Assembly: GCF_900070205.1 (NCBI RefSeq)
Contig: NZ_FAOO01000010.1
Span: 34,888 to 98,887 of the forward strand
Source of the DNA: Candidatus Thermokryptus mobilis
GTDB lineage: Bacteria; Bacteroidota; Ignavibacteria; Kryptoniales; Kryptoniaceae
Direction of reading: 5' to 3'
DNA: 64,000 nt
In this document: positions 27,615 through 35,817 of the stretch, one piece after another
How the letters are laid out: the number at the start of each line of letters is the position of its first letter
How positions within the stretch are numbered: the stretch's first letter is position 1
The notes under the pieces: generated by a model
What the model was told of the DNA's origin: nothing
Seen by the model: only the letters and a program-made list of their open reading frames with translations
Database searches by the model: none
Program-made: the position numbers and the translations under genes

Positions 27615-28645
27615 AGACAGGGGAAATAAAAGTTGCGGTTTTGCTTGGGGGAACATCTCCCGAAAGGGATGTCTCAATAATTTCTGGAAAATATGTAACG
27701 CTTGGATTAAGGGAAGTCGGATACATCGTTAAACCGATTGATCCAGCCCTTGGTGTGAATCAACCCGAAAACGAGGATGAACTTTTTATAAGCTCAATAA
27801 GGGAAACCCCGCCAACTGAGGAGGAACTCTCAAAACTTTCAAATAAAAATGTGATTGAGTGCATCAACTCAAATCTCCTTGATGATGTTGATGTTGTCTT
27901 TATAATTTTGCACGGGAAATGGGGGGAAGATGGAACAGTTCAATCCTTGCTTGAGCTTCGCGGTAAAAAATATACAGGTTCCGGGGTGCTTGCAAGCGCA
28001 ATCGGCATTGATAAAAATATGTCCAAAATCGTCTTCAAACATCACGGCGTTCAAACACCAGAATGGTTTATGATAAGAAAAAATAAAATTGACCTGAAGG
28101 AAATAAGAGAAAAAATTGAAAAATCATTCTCATACCCATGTGTAGTGAAACCCAACGATCAGGGTTCAACCGTCGGCTTAAGTATAGTCAAATGTCCCGA
28201 AGATATTGAACCGGCAATTGAACTTGCCTTCAAATACTCAGATCAAGTCATGGTTGAGGACTTCATAGATGGCAAGGAGCTAACAGTTGGAATTCTCGGG
28301 GATATGGCATTGCCAGTGATTGAAATAATACCCAAGGGCGGGATTTATGATTATTACCATAAATACACAAAAGGGGCAACCGAATACATAGTCCCTGCGC
28401 AAATACCAGAAGAACTAACCCAAAAACTTCAAGAACAAGCCTTGCTTGCGTTTGAGTCAATCGGATGTAAGGGATTCGCAAGGGTTGATTTCAGAGTTAA
28501 AGATAACGGCGAAATATATTGCCTTGAAATTAACACAATCCCAGGCATGACAGGAACAAGCTTAGTCCCTAAAGCAGCTAAAGCAGCTGGAATTGATTTC
28601 CCAGAACTCGTTGACAGAATTGTAAAACTTGCTCTTGAGGAGTGA
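27611..28645 (+). CDS. ddl: D-alanine--D-alanine ligase
   Basis: ATP-grasp ligase making the D-Ala-D-Ala dipeptide of peptidoglycan, 344 residues. N-terminal VLLGGTSPERDVSIISG is the substrate-binding loop; central PCVVKPNDQGSTVG is the ATP-grasp segment; the C-terminal metal and D-Ala site reads YCLEINTIPGMT. It starts at ATG 27611, coupled to the aldolase. The stop TGA directly abuts the stop of the converging TIGR03545 gene with no bases between. Confidence 0.96.
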   Translation: MKTGEIKVAVLLGGTSPERDVSIISGKYVTLGLREVGYIVKPIDPALGVNQPENEDELFISSIRETPPTEEELSKLSNKNVIECINSNLLDDVDVVFIILHGKWGEDGTVQSLLELRGKKYTGSGVLASAIGIDKNMSKIVFKHHGVQTPEWFMIRKNKIDLKEIREKIEKSFSYPCVVKPNDQGSTVGLSIVKCPEDIEPAIELAFKYSDQVMVEDFIDGKELTVGILGDMALPVIEIIPKGGIYDYYHKYTKGATEYIVPAQIPEELTQKLQEQALLAFESIGCKGFARVDFRVKDNGEIYCLEINTIPGMTGTSLVPKAAKAAGIDFPELVDRIVKLALEE

Positions 28646-30496
28646 TCACCTCCTGAAAATCTGTTCAAGCAATTTCCCACCCCGCCTTTTTATTTCATCC
28701 TCTATTTCCCTTAGCTTAGCATCTTTCAGCTTCTCAAATTCACTTATCTGAACATTGTATTGTTCTAATTTTGAATATGCCTCATTTACCTTATTCTCAA
28801 CACTTCGCTCAAAATCAGCAAGATATGAATCAATTTTCTCTCTTACCGCCTTTTCAACATCTTGTTTTATCCTTTCAATCTCTTTCCCCACGGCGTCTTT
28901 AAAACCTTGCGTCAACTGTCTATCAAGCATTGAGTTAAACCTCACATCAAAATCAGATCCTTTGAACGACAACAATATGTTCACGTCAACATTCTTAACT
29001 GAGTTAAATGTTTGCTTGAAAATTTCAGCAACCTTTTCTTCATACTGATTATTAAATTTCACATCTTGATAAGCAAAGGCGGGATTTAAAGCGTTAAACT
29101 TTGCGGTTGATTCTATCAAATTCGCCTGCTTGGAAATTTCAAAGTTAAAGTTCCCACTAGCCCTTGCCAATCTAATCGGGAGATATTTAACATTGTGATC
29201 AAATTTTAAATCAACGATTGGAAAATTTAAAATCCCAAGTTGCAATTTTTGACTTGGCGGTGAAGAAACAAAATCAAGGACAAGTTTTAGATATAATTGA
29301 GCTTTGTCTGGGCGAGTTCCTTCAAGCGAAAAAATTGTGGGTCTACCAACGATTTTCGGTTGTGATGAAACATCAAGTAATTCCCCTTTTATAAAGAAAC
29401 CGCCGTTGGTCTCACCTGATATTTCACAGCGTCTCAACCAAAAATTTGGCAAAGCTTTTTCCTTAACGAAGTGTATATCTTGCCCTTTAAACCTCGGTGG
29501 TTTCTTCTCCTTTTCAGGTTTAATCGCCTGTAACTTCTCAACCGCTTTTTCAACCCTGTCCGAATACTTAAGGTAAGTCAAATAATACGAGAACAACTTC
29601 GGACCGATCAGATAACGCACAACCTCCATCTTTGAAATATCTGGAATTTTAGCATAATCTTTAACCTTAGCAAGGTCACTTTTTATCGCATCTTGAAATT
29701 CAAGTTTGGCACCTTCAATTTTTGATTTTAAATCCTTCACTTCGTTAATCCTTGAATCATATTTACCTTTTAATCCCTTTACAAAATTCGCAGCGTTGAC
29801 AATGACATCCCTTGTTCTTTTTAAATCATCAACCGTCTTGATATCCCTTACATTAAGCGACCTTAAATTTCTCTCAATTTGTCTCAAAGAATCAATTTCC
29901 TTTTCAATTGATTCAACTTCAGCCCTAATCTTATCAACCCGCGAGATGAATTCCTTTTTTATGGAGTCAACTTTATTTGGCGTTTCAAGTTTAACTTTAT
30001 CAACTACATCTTCAACTTTCATCGTCTTTATCTCAGACAAAATATCAAAGGCAGGGGTGGATGTAACTTGTTCCAGAACTACAGCGAATTGCTTTTCAAT
30101 AAAGCTTGGCTCTTTTTTCTCTTCTTTTTTCTTTGGCAAACGCCCGTCCGTTTTTCTATCTGTAAATGTTTTTATGTTTAAAACTTTCATCCTCTCAATT
30201 ACAACTTTCCTCTTCAAAAGCGCAGATGGAGATAACTTAAATTCAACCGGACCAGTTTCAATCATATTCTTGAAAGCTATCTCTGGATGAGCAACCTGCA
30301 ATCTATTCCACTTGAAAGATAAATTTAAAATTGAAAAGTCAAGGTTATCTATTTCAACCTTTGCACCGACAATTCCCTCTCCGGCTTTTTCAAGTGTCCT
30401 TTCAAGCCATTTATCGGTCAAGAAAATATTCAAAAGAACAAAAATCAAAACTAAAACCGCAACGAATATAACGCCAGATTTTCTTATGTATTTCAC
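28646..30496 (-). CDS. TIGR03545-family (AsmA-like) membrane-anchored protein
   Basis: 616 residues with one N-terminal membrane anchor (GVIFVAVLVLIFVLLNIFLT) and a large outside-facing part. The opening DNLDFSILNLSFKWNRLQV resembles AsmA-like repeats that coat lipid-handling bridge proteins. The middle (about 165-290) and C-terminus (about 535-616) are charged coiled coil. The pairing with the TIGR03546 protein directly upstream (4-base overlap) is a known conserved association. GTG start at 30496. Role unknown; envelope lipid transport is inference. Confidence 0.82.
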   Translation of the reverse strand: MKYIRKSGVIFVAVLVLIFVLLNIFLTDKWLERTLEKAGEGIVGAKVEIDNLDFSILNLSFKWNRLQVAHPEIAFKNMIETGPVEFKLSPSALLKRKVVIERMKVLNIKTFTDRKTDGRLPKKKEEKKEPSFIEKQFAVVLEQVTSTPAFDILSEIKTMKVEDVVDKVKLETPNKVDSIKKEFISRVDKIRAEVESIEKEIDSLRQIERNLRSLNVRDIKTVDDLKRTRDVIVNAANFVKGLKGKYDSRINEVKDLKSKIEGAKLEFQDAIKSDLAKVKDYAKIPDISKMEVVRYLIGPKLFSYYLTYLKYSDRVEKAVEKLQAIKPEKEKKPPRFKGQDIHFVKEKALPNFWLRRCEISGETNGGFFIKGELLDVSSQPKIVGRPTIFSLEGTRPDKAQLYLKLVLDFVSSPPSQKLQLGILNFPIVDLKFDHNVKYLPIRLARASGNFNFEISKQANLIESTAKFNALNPAFAYQDVKFNNQYEEKVAEIFKQTFNSVKNVDVNILLSFKGSDFDVRFNSMLDRQLTQGFKDAVGKEIERIKQDVEKAVREKIDSYLADFERSVENKVNEAYSKLEQYNVQISEFEKLKDAKLREIEDEIKRRGGKLLEQIFRR

Positions 30497-31020
30497 AACT
30501 CACTTAACACCTTTATTTTTTGATATATGTTATAAATTTTCGTCGCTTTAAACATTTGAAACAAAGGAAGTTTTTGAATATGCGGGTCTATTTTAACGCG
30601 ATAATTTTTCACAAGCCACCTTGTCAAAATTAGAACAGGAACAAACAAAATCATTGAAATAGATGTGCTCCCCATGACAACTGTGTTGTAAAACCTTGTA
30701 AATGGAATCACAGGAGATTGATATAAAGAGGTCCAAAATTCGCGAAGAAATTCAACATCAACAAGAAGCCAATATCCAATTGAGTGGAAAATTGGGTCAA
30801 AGATATAAGCTATAGATGAAAAGATTGCCAACCCAAGCAAAACAGCTCCGAAATTCACATTCAAAATTATGACAAGAAACCAAATGAAAAAACCGTGTAA
30901 GGTATCCCATGGGATCAATCCAAGGCACATTCCAAAGGCAAAACCTGCTGCGACTTGCCCAGGGGTTCCATGCGCCCTTAAAATTTTAACCACTTTGACG
31001 AGAAGTTGAAGCAAAGGCAT
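30493..31020 (-). CDS. TIGR03546-family membrane protein (DUF2062-like)
   Basis: 175 residues, about three to four hydrophobic segments. GTPGQVAAGFAFGMCLGLIPWDTLHGF resembles the DUF2062 opening (amphipathic helix then Gly-rich membrane helix). Starts at ATG 31020 and overlaps the TIGR03545 gene. Known only as a conserved partner of that protein. Follows lpdA by 22 bases, so might be in the same transcript. Confidence 0.82.
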   Translation of the reverse strand: MPLLQLLVKVVKILRAHGTPGQVAAGFAFGMCLGLIPWDTLHGFFIWFLVIILNVNFGAVLLGLAIFSSIAYIFDPIFHSIGYWLLVDVEFLREFWTSLYQSPVIPFTRFYNTVVMGSTSISMILFVPVLILTRWLVKNYRVKIDPHIQKLPLFQMFKATKIYNIYQKIKVLSEL

Positions 31021-31042
31021 AGCATAAGCTGAATTTTGTTTC

Positions 31043-32437
31043 TCATATATGAATTACCTCCTTTAATGCATCAGCGGATGCCTCCATCAATGCTTCAGAA
31101 AGAGTTGGATGAGCGTGAACCGTTTTTACTATTTCAAAGGCAGTGCTCTCAAGTGTTTTAGCCACACCAAATTCAGCTATCAACTCCGTTGCTTCTGGAC
31201 CTATTATGTGTGCGCCTAGAATTTCACCATATTTTGCGTCAAATATAACTTTAACAATCCCTTCCGTCTCTCCCAATGAAAGCGCCTTACCATTTGCCCT
31301 AAAAGGAAAACGACCGACTTTTATCTCATACCCAAGCTCAAGCGCCCTTTGTTCGGTTAAACCAATGCTTGCAACCTGCGGTATGCAATAAGTGCAATTC
31401 GGGATGTTGTTGTAATCAATCGGCTTTGTCTCAACCCCTGCAATGTTCTCAATACATCTTATCCCTTCGGCAGAAGCAACATGAGCGAGCAAAGGCGGAC
31501 CGATTACATCACCGATTGCATAAATCCCCTCAACGCTTGTTTGATAACTTATCTTATCAACCTTTATAAAACTCTTCTCAACCTCAACACCAAGTTCCTC
31601 AAGCCCAAGCTTGTCGCTGTTCCCCTGAACCCCAACAGCAACGAGAGCAACATCGGCTTTTAAAACCATCTCCCCATTTTGATTCTGAATTTTAACCTCA
31701 GCGAAATCACCGTTTTTCTTCGCTTCAATGACGCGAGTGTTTGTCAAAATATCAATTCCGCTCTTTTTAAACGACTTTTCAAGGATTTCGGTTATCTCCC
31801 TATCCTCATTTGGCAAAATTGATGGCATCATCTCCACCAAGGTTATCTTCGTCCCAAACGAATTATAAAAATAAGCAAACTCAACACCAATAGCTCCAGC
31901 TCCGATAATTATCATTGACTTCGGCGGTTCTTCAAGCAACATCGCTTCCTTGCTCGTTATAACCTTAACACCATCAATTGTAATCCCTGGGATCTCCCTG
32001 GGTCTTGCTCCCGTAGCTATGATTACATGTCTCGCTTCTACCTCAAATTCCTCTTTATCCGATTTCACTCCTACCAAGTTTCTCTTTAATAAAAACCCCT
32101 GGCCAGAAAACTTTGTAACATTATTTTTCCTCAAAAGAAATTCAACACCTTTTGACAACCTATCAGCTACCTGCCTACTTCTCTGAATTATCTTTTTGAA
32201 ATCAAAACTTGGGTTTTCAACCTTCAACCCAAATTCATCCGCCCGCTTGATGAGGTTAAAGACTTCCGCTGATTTAAGCAAAGCTTTTGTTGGGATACAA
32301 CCCCAATTAAGACAAATCCCCCCGACACGGTCTTTTTCAATGAGAGCCGTCTTAAAACCAAGTTGTGAAGCCCGAATCGCACAGACATAACCACCGGGAC
32401 CACCCCCTATAACGATGACATCAAATTTTTCAGCCAT
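31043..32437 (-). CDS. lpdA: Dihydrolipoyl dehydrogenase
   Basis: E3 flavoprotein of 2-oxoacid dehydrogenase complexes and the glycine cleavage system; 464 residues. FAD motif GGGPGGYVCAIRASQLG, redox disulfide in GGICLNWGCIPTKALL (about 38-53), NAD motif GAGAIGVEFAYFY, FAD segment GIYAIGDVIG, and C-terminal catalytic His-Glu in HAHPTLSEALMEA. No dehydrogenase partner genes lie in the window, so which complex it serves cannot be told. Confidence 0.96.
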   Translation of the reverse strand: MAEKFDVIVIGGGPGGYVCAIRASQLGFKTALIEKDRVGGICLNWGCIPTKALLKSAEVFNLIKRADEFGLKVENPSFDFKKIIQRSRQVADRLSKGVEFLLRKNNVTKFSGQGFLLKRNLVGVKSDKEEFEVEARHVIIATGARPREIPGITIDGVKVITSKEAMLLEEPPKSMIIIGAGAIGVEFAYFYNSFGTKITLVEMMPSILPNEDREITEILEKSFKKSGIDILTNTRVIEAKKNGDFAEVKIQNQNGEMVLKADVALVAVGVQGNSDKLGLEELGVEVEKSFIKVDKISYQTSVEGIYAIGDVIGPPLLAHVASAEGIRCIENIAGVETKPIDYNNIPNCTYCIPQVASIGLTEQRALELGYEIKVGRFPFRANGKALSLGETEGIVKVIFDAKYGEILGAHIIGPEATELIAEFGVAKTLESTAFEIVKTVHAHPTLSEALMEASADALKEVIHI

Positions 32438-32511
32438 AGAAAGTGATATTTTTGTTTTTGTTAAGTAGTAAAAAAATTAAAAAAAGGAAGGTGAAAATCA
32501 AATAAATGTTG

Positions 32512-32602
32512 CGGAGGGGGTGGGATTCGAACCCACGATCCCGCTTTTTGGCGGGATACACGCTCTCCAGGCGTGCGCCTTCATCCACTCGGCCACCCCT
32601 CC
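32512..32602 (-). tRNA. tRNA-Ser (anticodon GGA)
   Basis: Minus-strand cloverleaf with the long variable arm of class II tRNAs. Acceptor GGAGGGG pairs CCCCTCC; D arm follows GTGGCCGAGTGG; anticodon loop CTGGAGA gives GGA (reads UCC); variable arm ATCCCGCCAAAAAGCGGGAT; T arm GTGGG-TTCGAAT-CCCAC; discriminator G at 32512. The bases after it read CAA, so CCA is not encoded, unlike tRNA-Val in this window. Confidence 0.95.
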
Positions 32603-32615
32603 AAAATCAAAATAA

Positions 32616-32643
32616 AATTTATGCGCCAAAAGATAAAAATCAA
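32616..32643 (-). promoter_or_regulatory. Possible promoter for tRNA-Ser
   Basis: On the minus strand TTGATT (plus 32638-32643) and TAAATT (plus 32616-32621) with 16-base spacing put a start about 6-8 bases before the tRNA 5' end, the usual arrangement. AT-rich context lowers confidence. Confidence 0.4.
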
Positions 32644-32646
32644 AAT

Positions 32647-33114
32647 CTAAAACCTGCGCCTCATCCTTTCCCTTTGCATCTCACGAAGCGTATTTATAAA
32701 CTCACGGTTGAAATTCCTTTCAAAAACTATAACTTGTGCTATCTGACGATCGCTCAATATCTCCTTTAACTCATTGTAAAAATTCACCCTTAACTCATTC
32801 TCCTTCCTCTCAAGCTCAAAAATATCTTGCATCAATTTGTCATAGCTATCTTTATCCCCACGATTTATCTTGACCTCAAGCTCATTTATCAAATTTTCCC
32901 TTTCAATCCAAACCTGCGCTAAATCATTGGAAAATTTACTATACTTGCTCAAAAATTTTACTGATGTCTGTTCATCCAGTTTTAAAATTTCAAGAAGCCG
33001 AACCTTCTTAAATTCAAGAATCCTCTGCCTCCACATCGGTCTCATAAATCCCTGAGCCGATGAAAAATCGGCAAAGAAAGCGAACACAAATAAAATTAAA
33101 ATTAATCTCCTCAT
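32647..33114 (-). CDS. Spy/CpxP-like periplasmic protein
   Basis: 155 residues: signal peptide (RLILILFVFAFFADFSSA) then an all-helical, highly charged body with hairpin-like heptads and a C-terminal Arg-rich tail (MQRERMRRRF). Composition, length and helical pattern (KVRLLEILKLDEQTSVKFL... LSDRQIAQVIVFE) match the LTXXQ/Spy-CpxP-type stress chaperone group, although the LTXXQ motif itself is only loosely kept. Third gene of an ECF sigma - anti-sigma module, so probably its target or feedback partner. Low sequence identity expected; moderately sure. Confidence 0.72.
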   Translation of the reverse strand: MRRLILILFVFAFFADFSSAQGFMRPMWRQRILEFKKVRLLEILKLDEQTSVKFLSKYSKFSNDLAQVWIERENLINELEVKINRGDKDSYDKLMQDIFELERKENELRVNFYNELKEILSDRQIAQVIVFERNFNREFINTLREMQRERMRRRF

Positions 33115-33120
33115 CTCATA

Positions 33121-33663
33121 TCAAAATTTGTTTGAAAGTCGCTGTAAAATCTCATCAATGTCAATCTCCTGGTAATTCAATCTCGCCTTGTCAATCTCCG
33201 GCAGTTGATATTTTTCATAAAGGTAGGATATCGCCTCTTCAATAAGCTCATCACTAAATTCACCTGATTGCATCTCTTCTGGCTTAACGAAAACACCCCA
33301 CTTCTCAACATCATAATGATAAGCGTAAAAATCGCTCAAACCCAAATTTGAAAAGATAAATCCAAAAATGAAGCCAATGATGATAACAGCAATAGAAGGC
33401 GCAAATAAAACCGGCTTCAAAGCGAAAACCTTTGCACTGCCACGCTTGGCTATTTCCCTTTTAACTCTCCCCAAAAAATTAGACCAGTAAAATTCCGATG
33501 GCTCATCAAATTTTAATTCGTTTAGCGCTGATACAACACCAACGATCTGCTGAAACTCAAACTTACAACTTTCACATTCTTTAAGATGCTTTTCAATCTC
33601 AACTGATTTCAACTTGCCAGTTGCGTAATCAACGAGATTTAATTTAACCTCCTTGCATTTCAT
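33121..33663 (-). CDS. Zinc-finger anti-sigma factor
   Basis: 180 residues. The N-terminal ASD-type zinc finger has His26-x3-Cys30-x2-Cys33 (HLKECESC); a single membrane helix lies about 83-108 (PSIAVIIIGFIFGFIFSNLG), with the rest outside. It overlaps the sigma-factor gene's end by 20 bases, typical of a cognate pair. It should hold the sigma factor inactive until an envelope signal; no protease-cleavage information can be seen. Confidence 0.88.
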   Translation of the reverse strand: MKCKEVKLNLVDYATGKLKSVEIEKHLKECESCKFEFQQIVGVVSALNELKFDEPSEFYWSNFLGRVKREIAKRGSAKVFALKPVLFAPSIAVIIIGFIFGFIFSNLGLSDFYAYHYDVEKWGVFVKPEEMQSGEFSDELIEEAISYLYEKYQLPEIDKARLNYQEIDIDEILQRLSNKF

Positions 33664-34195
33664 CTTTGATGAACTTTTGTATTTTTTTAACAGCGTGGAA
33701 ATAATTCGCCTTCAAAGTCCCGATCGGCTTATTAAGTATCTTCGCTATCTCTTGATAATCAAGGTCTTCAAAGAAACGCATTACAAAAATCATCCTTTGT
33801 TTAGTCGGCAATTTTTCAACTGCCCTTTCAATTAAATTTCTCTCTTCTCTTTCAAAAAGTTCCTGATCTGGCGTTTGACCAAATTTCAATAGGTTAGTGA
33901 CTTCGTCAATTTGAATGAACTCTTTTATCTTCTTTTTCCTTAAAAAACTCCTACATTCATTTACTGTTATTCTGTAAATCCAGGTGAACAAGCTTGACTC
34001 TCCCTTGAAATCACTAAGCGAATAAAAAAGTTTAATGAAGACCTCTTGAGCAATGTCATCCGCATCCTCATGGTTTCCGAGAATTCTTCTTGCAAGAGTA
34101 TAAACTTTCCGTTGATATCTTTTGACGATTTCATCAAAAGCAGAAGTATTTCCATTTTTAAACTCATTGACAAGTTCAATATCCGATTTGTTCAT
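33644..34195 (-). CDS. ECF RNA polymerase sigma factor (RpoE-like)
   Basis: 183 residues from ATG 34195 (TTG one codon earlier possible). Region 2: YQRKVYTLARRILGNHEDADDIAQEVFIKLF; region 4: LPTKQRMIFVMRFFEDLDYQEIAKILNKPIGTLKANY, a clear helix-turn-helix. No sigma region 3, as in all ECF factors. It leads the sigma/anti-sigma/Spy-like cluster and begins only about 29 bases after the terminator of the lipoprotein gene. Confidence 0.93.
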   Translation of the reverse strand: MNKSDIELVNEFKNGNTSAFDEIVKRYQRKVYTLARRILGNHEDADDIAQEVFIKLFYSLSDFKGESSLFTWIYRITVNECRSFLRKKKIKEFIQIDEVTNLLKFGQTPDQELFEREERNLIERAVEKLPTKQRMIFVMRFFEDLDYQEIAKILNKPIGTLKANYFHAVKKIQKFIKDEMQGG

Positions 34196-34215
34196 CAACT
34201 ATTTTACATAAGTTT

Positions 34216-34245
34216 AAAAAAACGGGCGGTCTTTTGGGACCGCCC
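34216..34245 (-). terminator. Strong intrinsic terminator after the lipoprotein gene
   Basis: Perfect 8-bp stem GGGCGGTC (34224-34231) / GACCGCCC (34238-34245) with a 6-base loop; on the minus strand it is followed by G and seven Ts. It ends the lipoprotein transcript (stop at 34255) and isolates the sigma-factor cluster. Confidence 0.9.
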
Positions 34246-34254
34246 TTAAACTTA

Positions 34255-35187
34255 CTAAAACACGACATACGGAACACCCCAAACAGAGACGGAAACCGGG
34301 GCGCTATCATCATAAAGCGACTCCCTTGAAATAGCGTGTATCATCGCATTGAAATTCCCCCTATGCGAATGAACCTTCAACTCCGCCTCATAAACCTCCT
34401 CACTCCCGCTTGATGAGACCATTTTGAAAAGTTTCCTCGCCCTGAAGAAACCGAAACGATTAACTCCATAAGTCATAGAAACGATGTCAGTGTCGGGTGT
34501 TGCGCTTTGAACTGTTACTGTGAACTTAACAACAGCGGATGGGTTAAATGATGGAACCCCATGTCTACCCAAGAAACCAGGGCGATAAAACTGATTCAAC
34601 GGATCGGTAACCTCAATAGTATTACCATCTGGTAATGTCAAAGTTATCTTCTTGATCGTTATGTTTGAATTTTGAGTTCCACCCTGAACAAGCGAAACAG
34701 CCCATATCCTCCACTTCCTGGCATTTGGAGCGTCAGCATTTTCTTTCTTTACAACTTGAACCTTGCGAGTGAATACCTCAGTCAATGGCTTGGTTATAAC
34801 GGTATCCGGCGTTGTCTTCCCCTGCGTGTAAGACCCAGCGATTTTCAAATCTGATTCAACCGTTCTTGTTATCGTGACAACAACAAGCGTATCATTCACA
34901 TTCTCGTAATTGTAATCCTTGGTCACCCTCTTAACAATTCTGCCCCACCTCAAAGGATAAAATTCCCTTGAAAGCGAACCAAACTCAAAATTCAGCGGTA
35001 AATATGTCCCATCGTTTAAAGCAACATCAGTCCCTGAAATGAAATCATCGCTCTCAATTATTTGCTTGATCACTTCCTTGTCAGCTTCGGTCAAAGGAGA
35101 GGTTAATTCTGATTCCTTCGTGCAACCGGAAATTAGAAAGATTCCAGCAAGGAAAAACGCTAAAAGAGACAATTTTGATCTTAACAT
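34255..35187 (-). CDS. Hypothetical lipoprotein
   Basis: 310 residues; signal peptide with lipobox LISGC, lipidated Cys at residue 22, so anchored in a membrane. The mature part is beta-rich with Thr/Val strands (VVVTITRTVESDLKIAGSY, AVVKFTVTVQSATPDTD), perhaps two Ig-like domains. No family recognised. ATG 35187 has TGAGGA 8-9 bases upstream. It appears monocistronic: followed by a strong terminator and preceded by a 61-base gap after the HIT gene. Confidence 0.85.
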   Translation of the reverse strand: MLRSKLSLLAFFLAGIFLISGCTKESELTSPLTEADKEVIKQIIESDDFISGTDVALNDGTYLPLNFEFGSLSREFYPLRWGRIVKRVTKDYNYENVNDTLVVVTITRTVESDLKIAGSYTQGKTTPDTVITKPLTEVFTRKVQVVKKENADAPNARKWRIWAVSLVQGGTQNSNITIKKITLTLPDGNTIEVTDPLNQFYRPGFLGRHGVPSFNPSAVVKFTVTVQSATPDTDIVSMTYGVNRFGFFRARKLFKMVSSSGSEEVYEAELKVHSHRGNFNAMIHAISRESLYDDSAPVSVSVWGVPYVVF

Positions 35188-35248
35188 AAGAGTTCCTCAA
35201 TTTTGTTTTTGACTTCACAAATTTAGATGAATCTTTAACCCCTCCGGT

Positions 35249-35752
35249 TTAATCTGAGACCTTCTCAAGGGCACTTTTAATTTTTTTATATGTATCAGAT
35301 AAAAGCTCGGATATGACTTTCGTCTCCGAAATCACGGGCATAAAGTTAGTGTCGCCGTTCCACCTTGGGACTATATGGAAGTGTATATGGTCTTCAATTC
35401 CAGCCCCACTGACACGTCCGAGGTTAGCCCCGATATTAAAACCATGAGGTTTTAGTGCGATTTCAAGAGCTGAAATACCTTTTTTTATAACTTTCATCAA
35501 TTCAAGCATCTCTTCTTCCGTTAGAGATGAAAAACTTGAAGTGTGCTTGTAAGGGACGACCATTATATGTCCTGAATTGTAGGGGAAAAGGTTCATTATG
35601 ATGTAGCAGGTTTCACCGCGGAAAAGAACAAGATTTTTTTCATCGTCGTTTGATTTAGCTTTCTCACAAAAGAGGCATTCTTTCCCTTTGGATTCTTCAT
35701 TTGAAAAACTTTCAATATACTTAGCCCTCCAAGGGGCCCAAAGACGATCCAT
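35249..35752 (-). CDS. HIT-family nucleotide hydrolase/transferase
   Basis: 167 residues from ATG 35752; MDRLWAPWRAKYIES is the usual start in this bacterial HIT/Ap4A-phosphorylase-like subgroup (an upstream TTG would add 18 atypical residues). CLFCEKAK supplies one Cys pair of a possible zinc site; the histidine triad is HIHFHIVPRW near residue 120. Hydrolyses or transfers nucleotide phosphoramidates or dinucleoside polyphosphates; exact substrate unknown. Follows flhA by 65 bases, possibly at the tail of the flagellar transcript without functional link. Confidence 0.9.
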   Translation of the reverse strand: MDRLWAPWRAKYIESFSNEESKGKECLFCEKAKSNDDEKNLVLFRGETCYIIMNLFPYNSGHIMVVPYKHTSSFSSLTEEEMLELMKVIKKGISALEIALKPHGFNIGANLGRVSGAGIEDHIHFHIVPRWNGDTNFMPVISETKVISELLSDTYKKIKSALEKVSD

Positions 35753-35817
35753 TGAGAAATCAAATTTATTTTTAACTTCGTCATAAAAATAATCAAAAAC
35801 GCCCAAAAAAGAAACTT

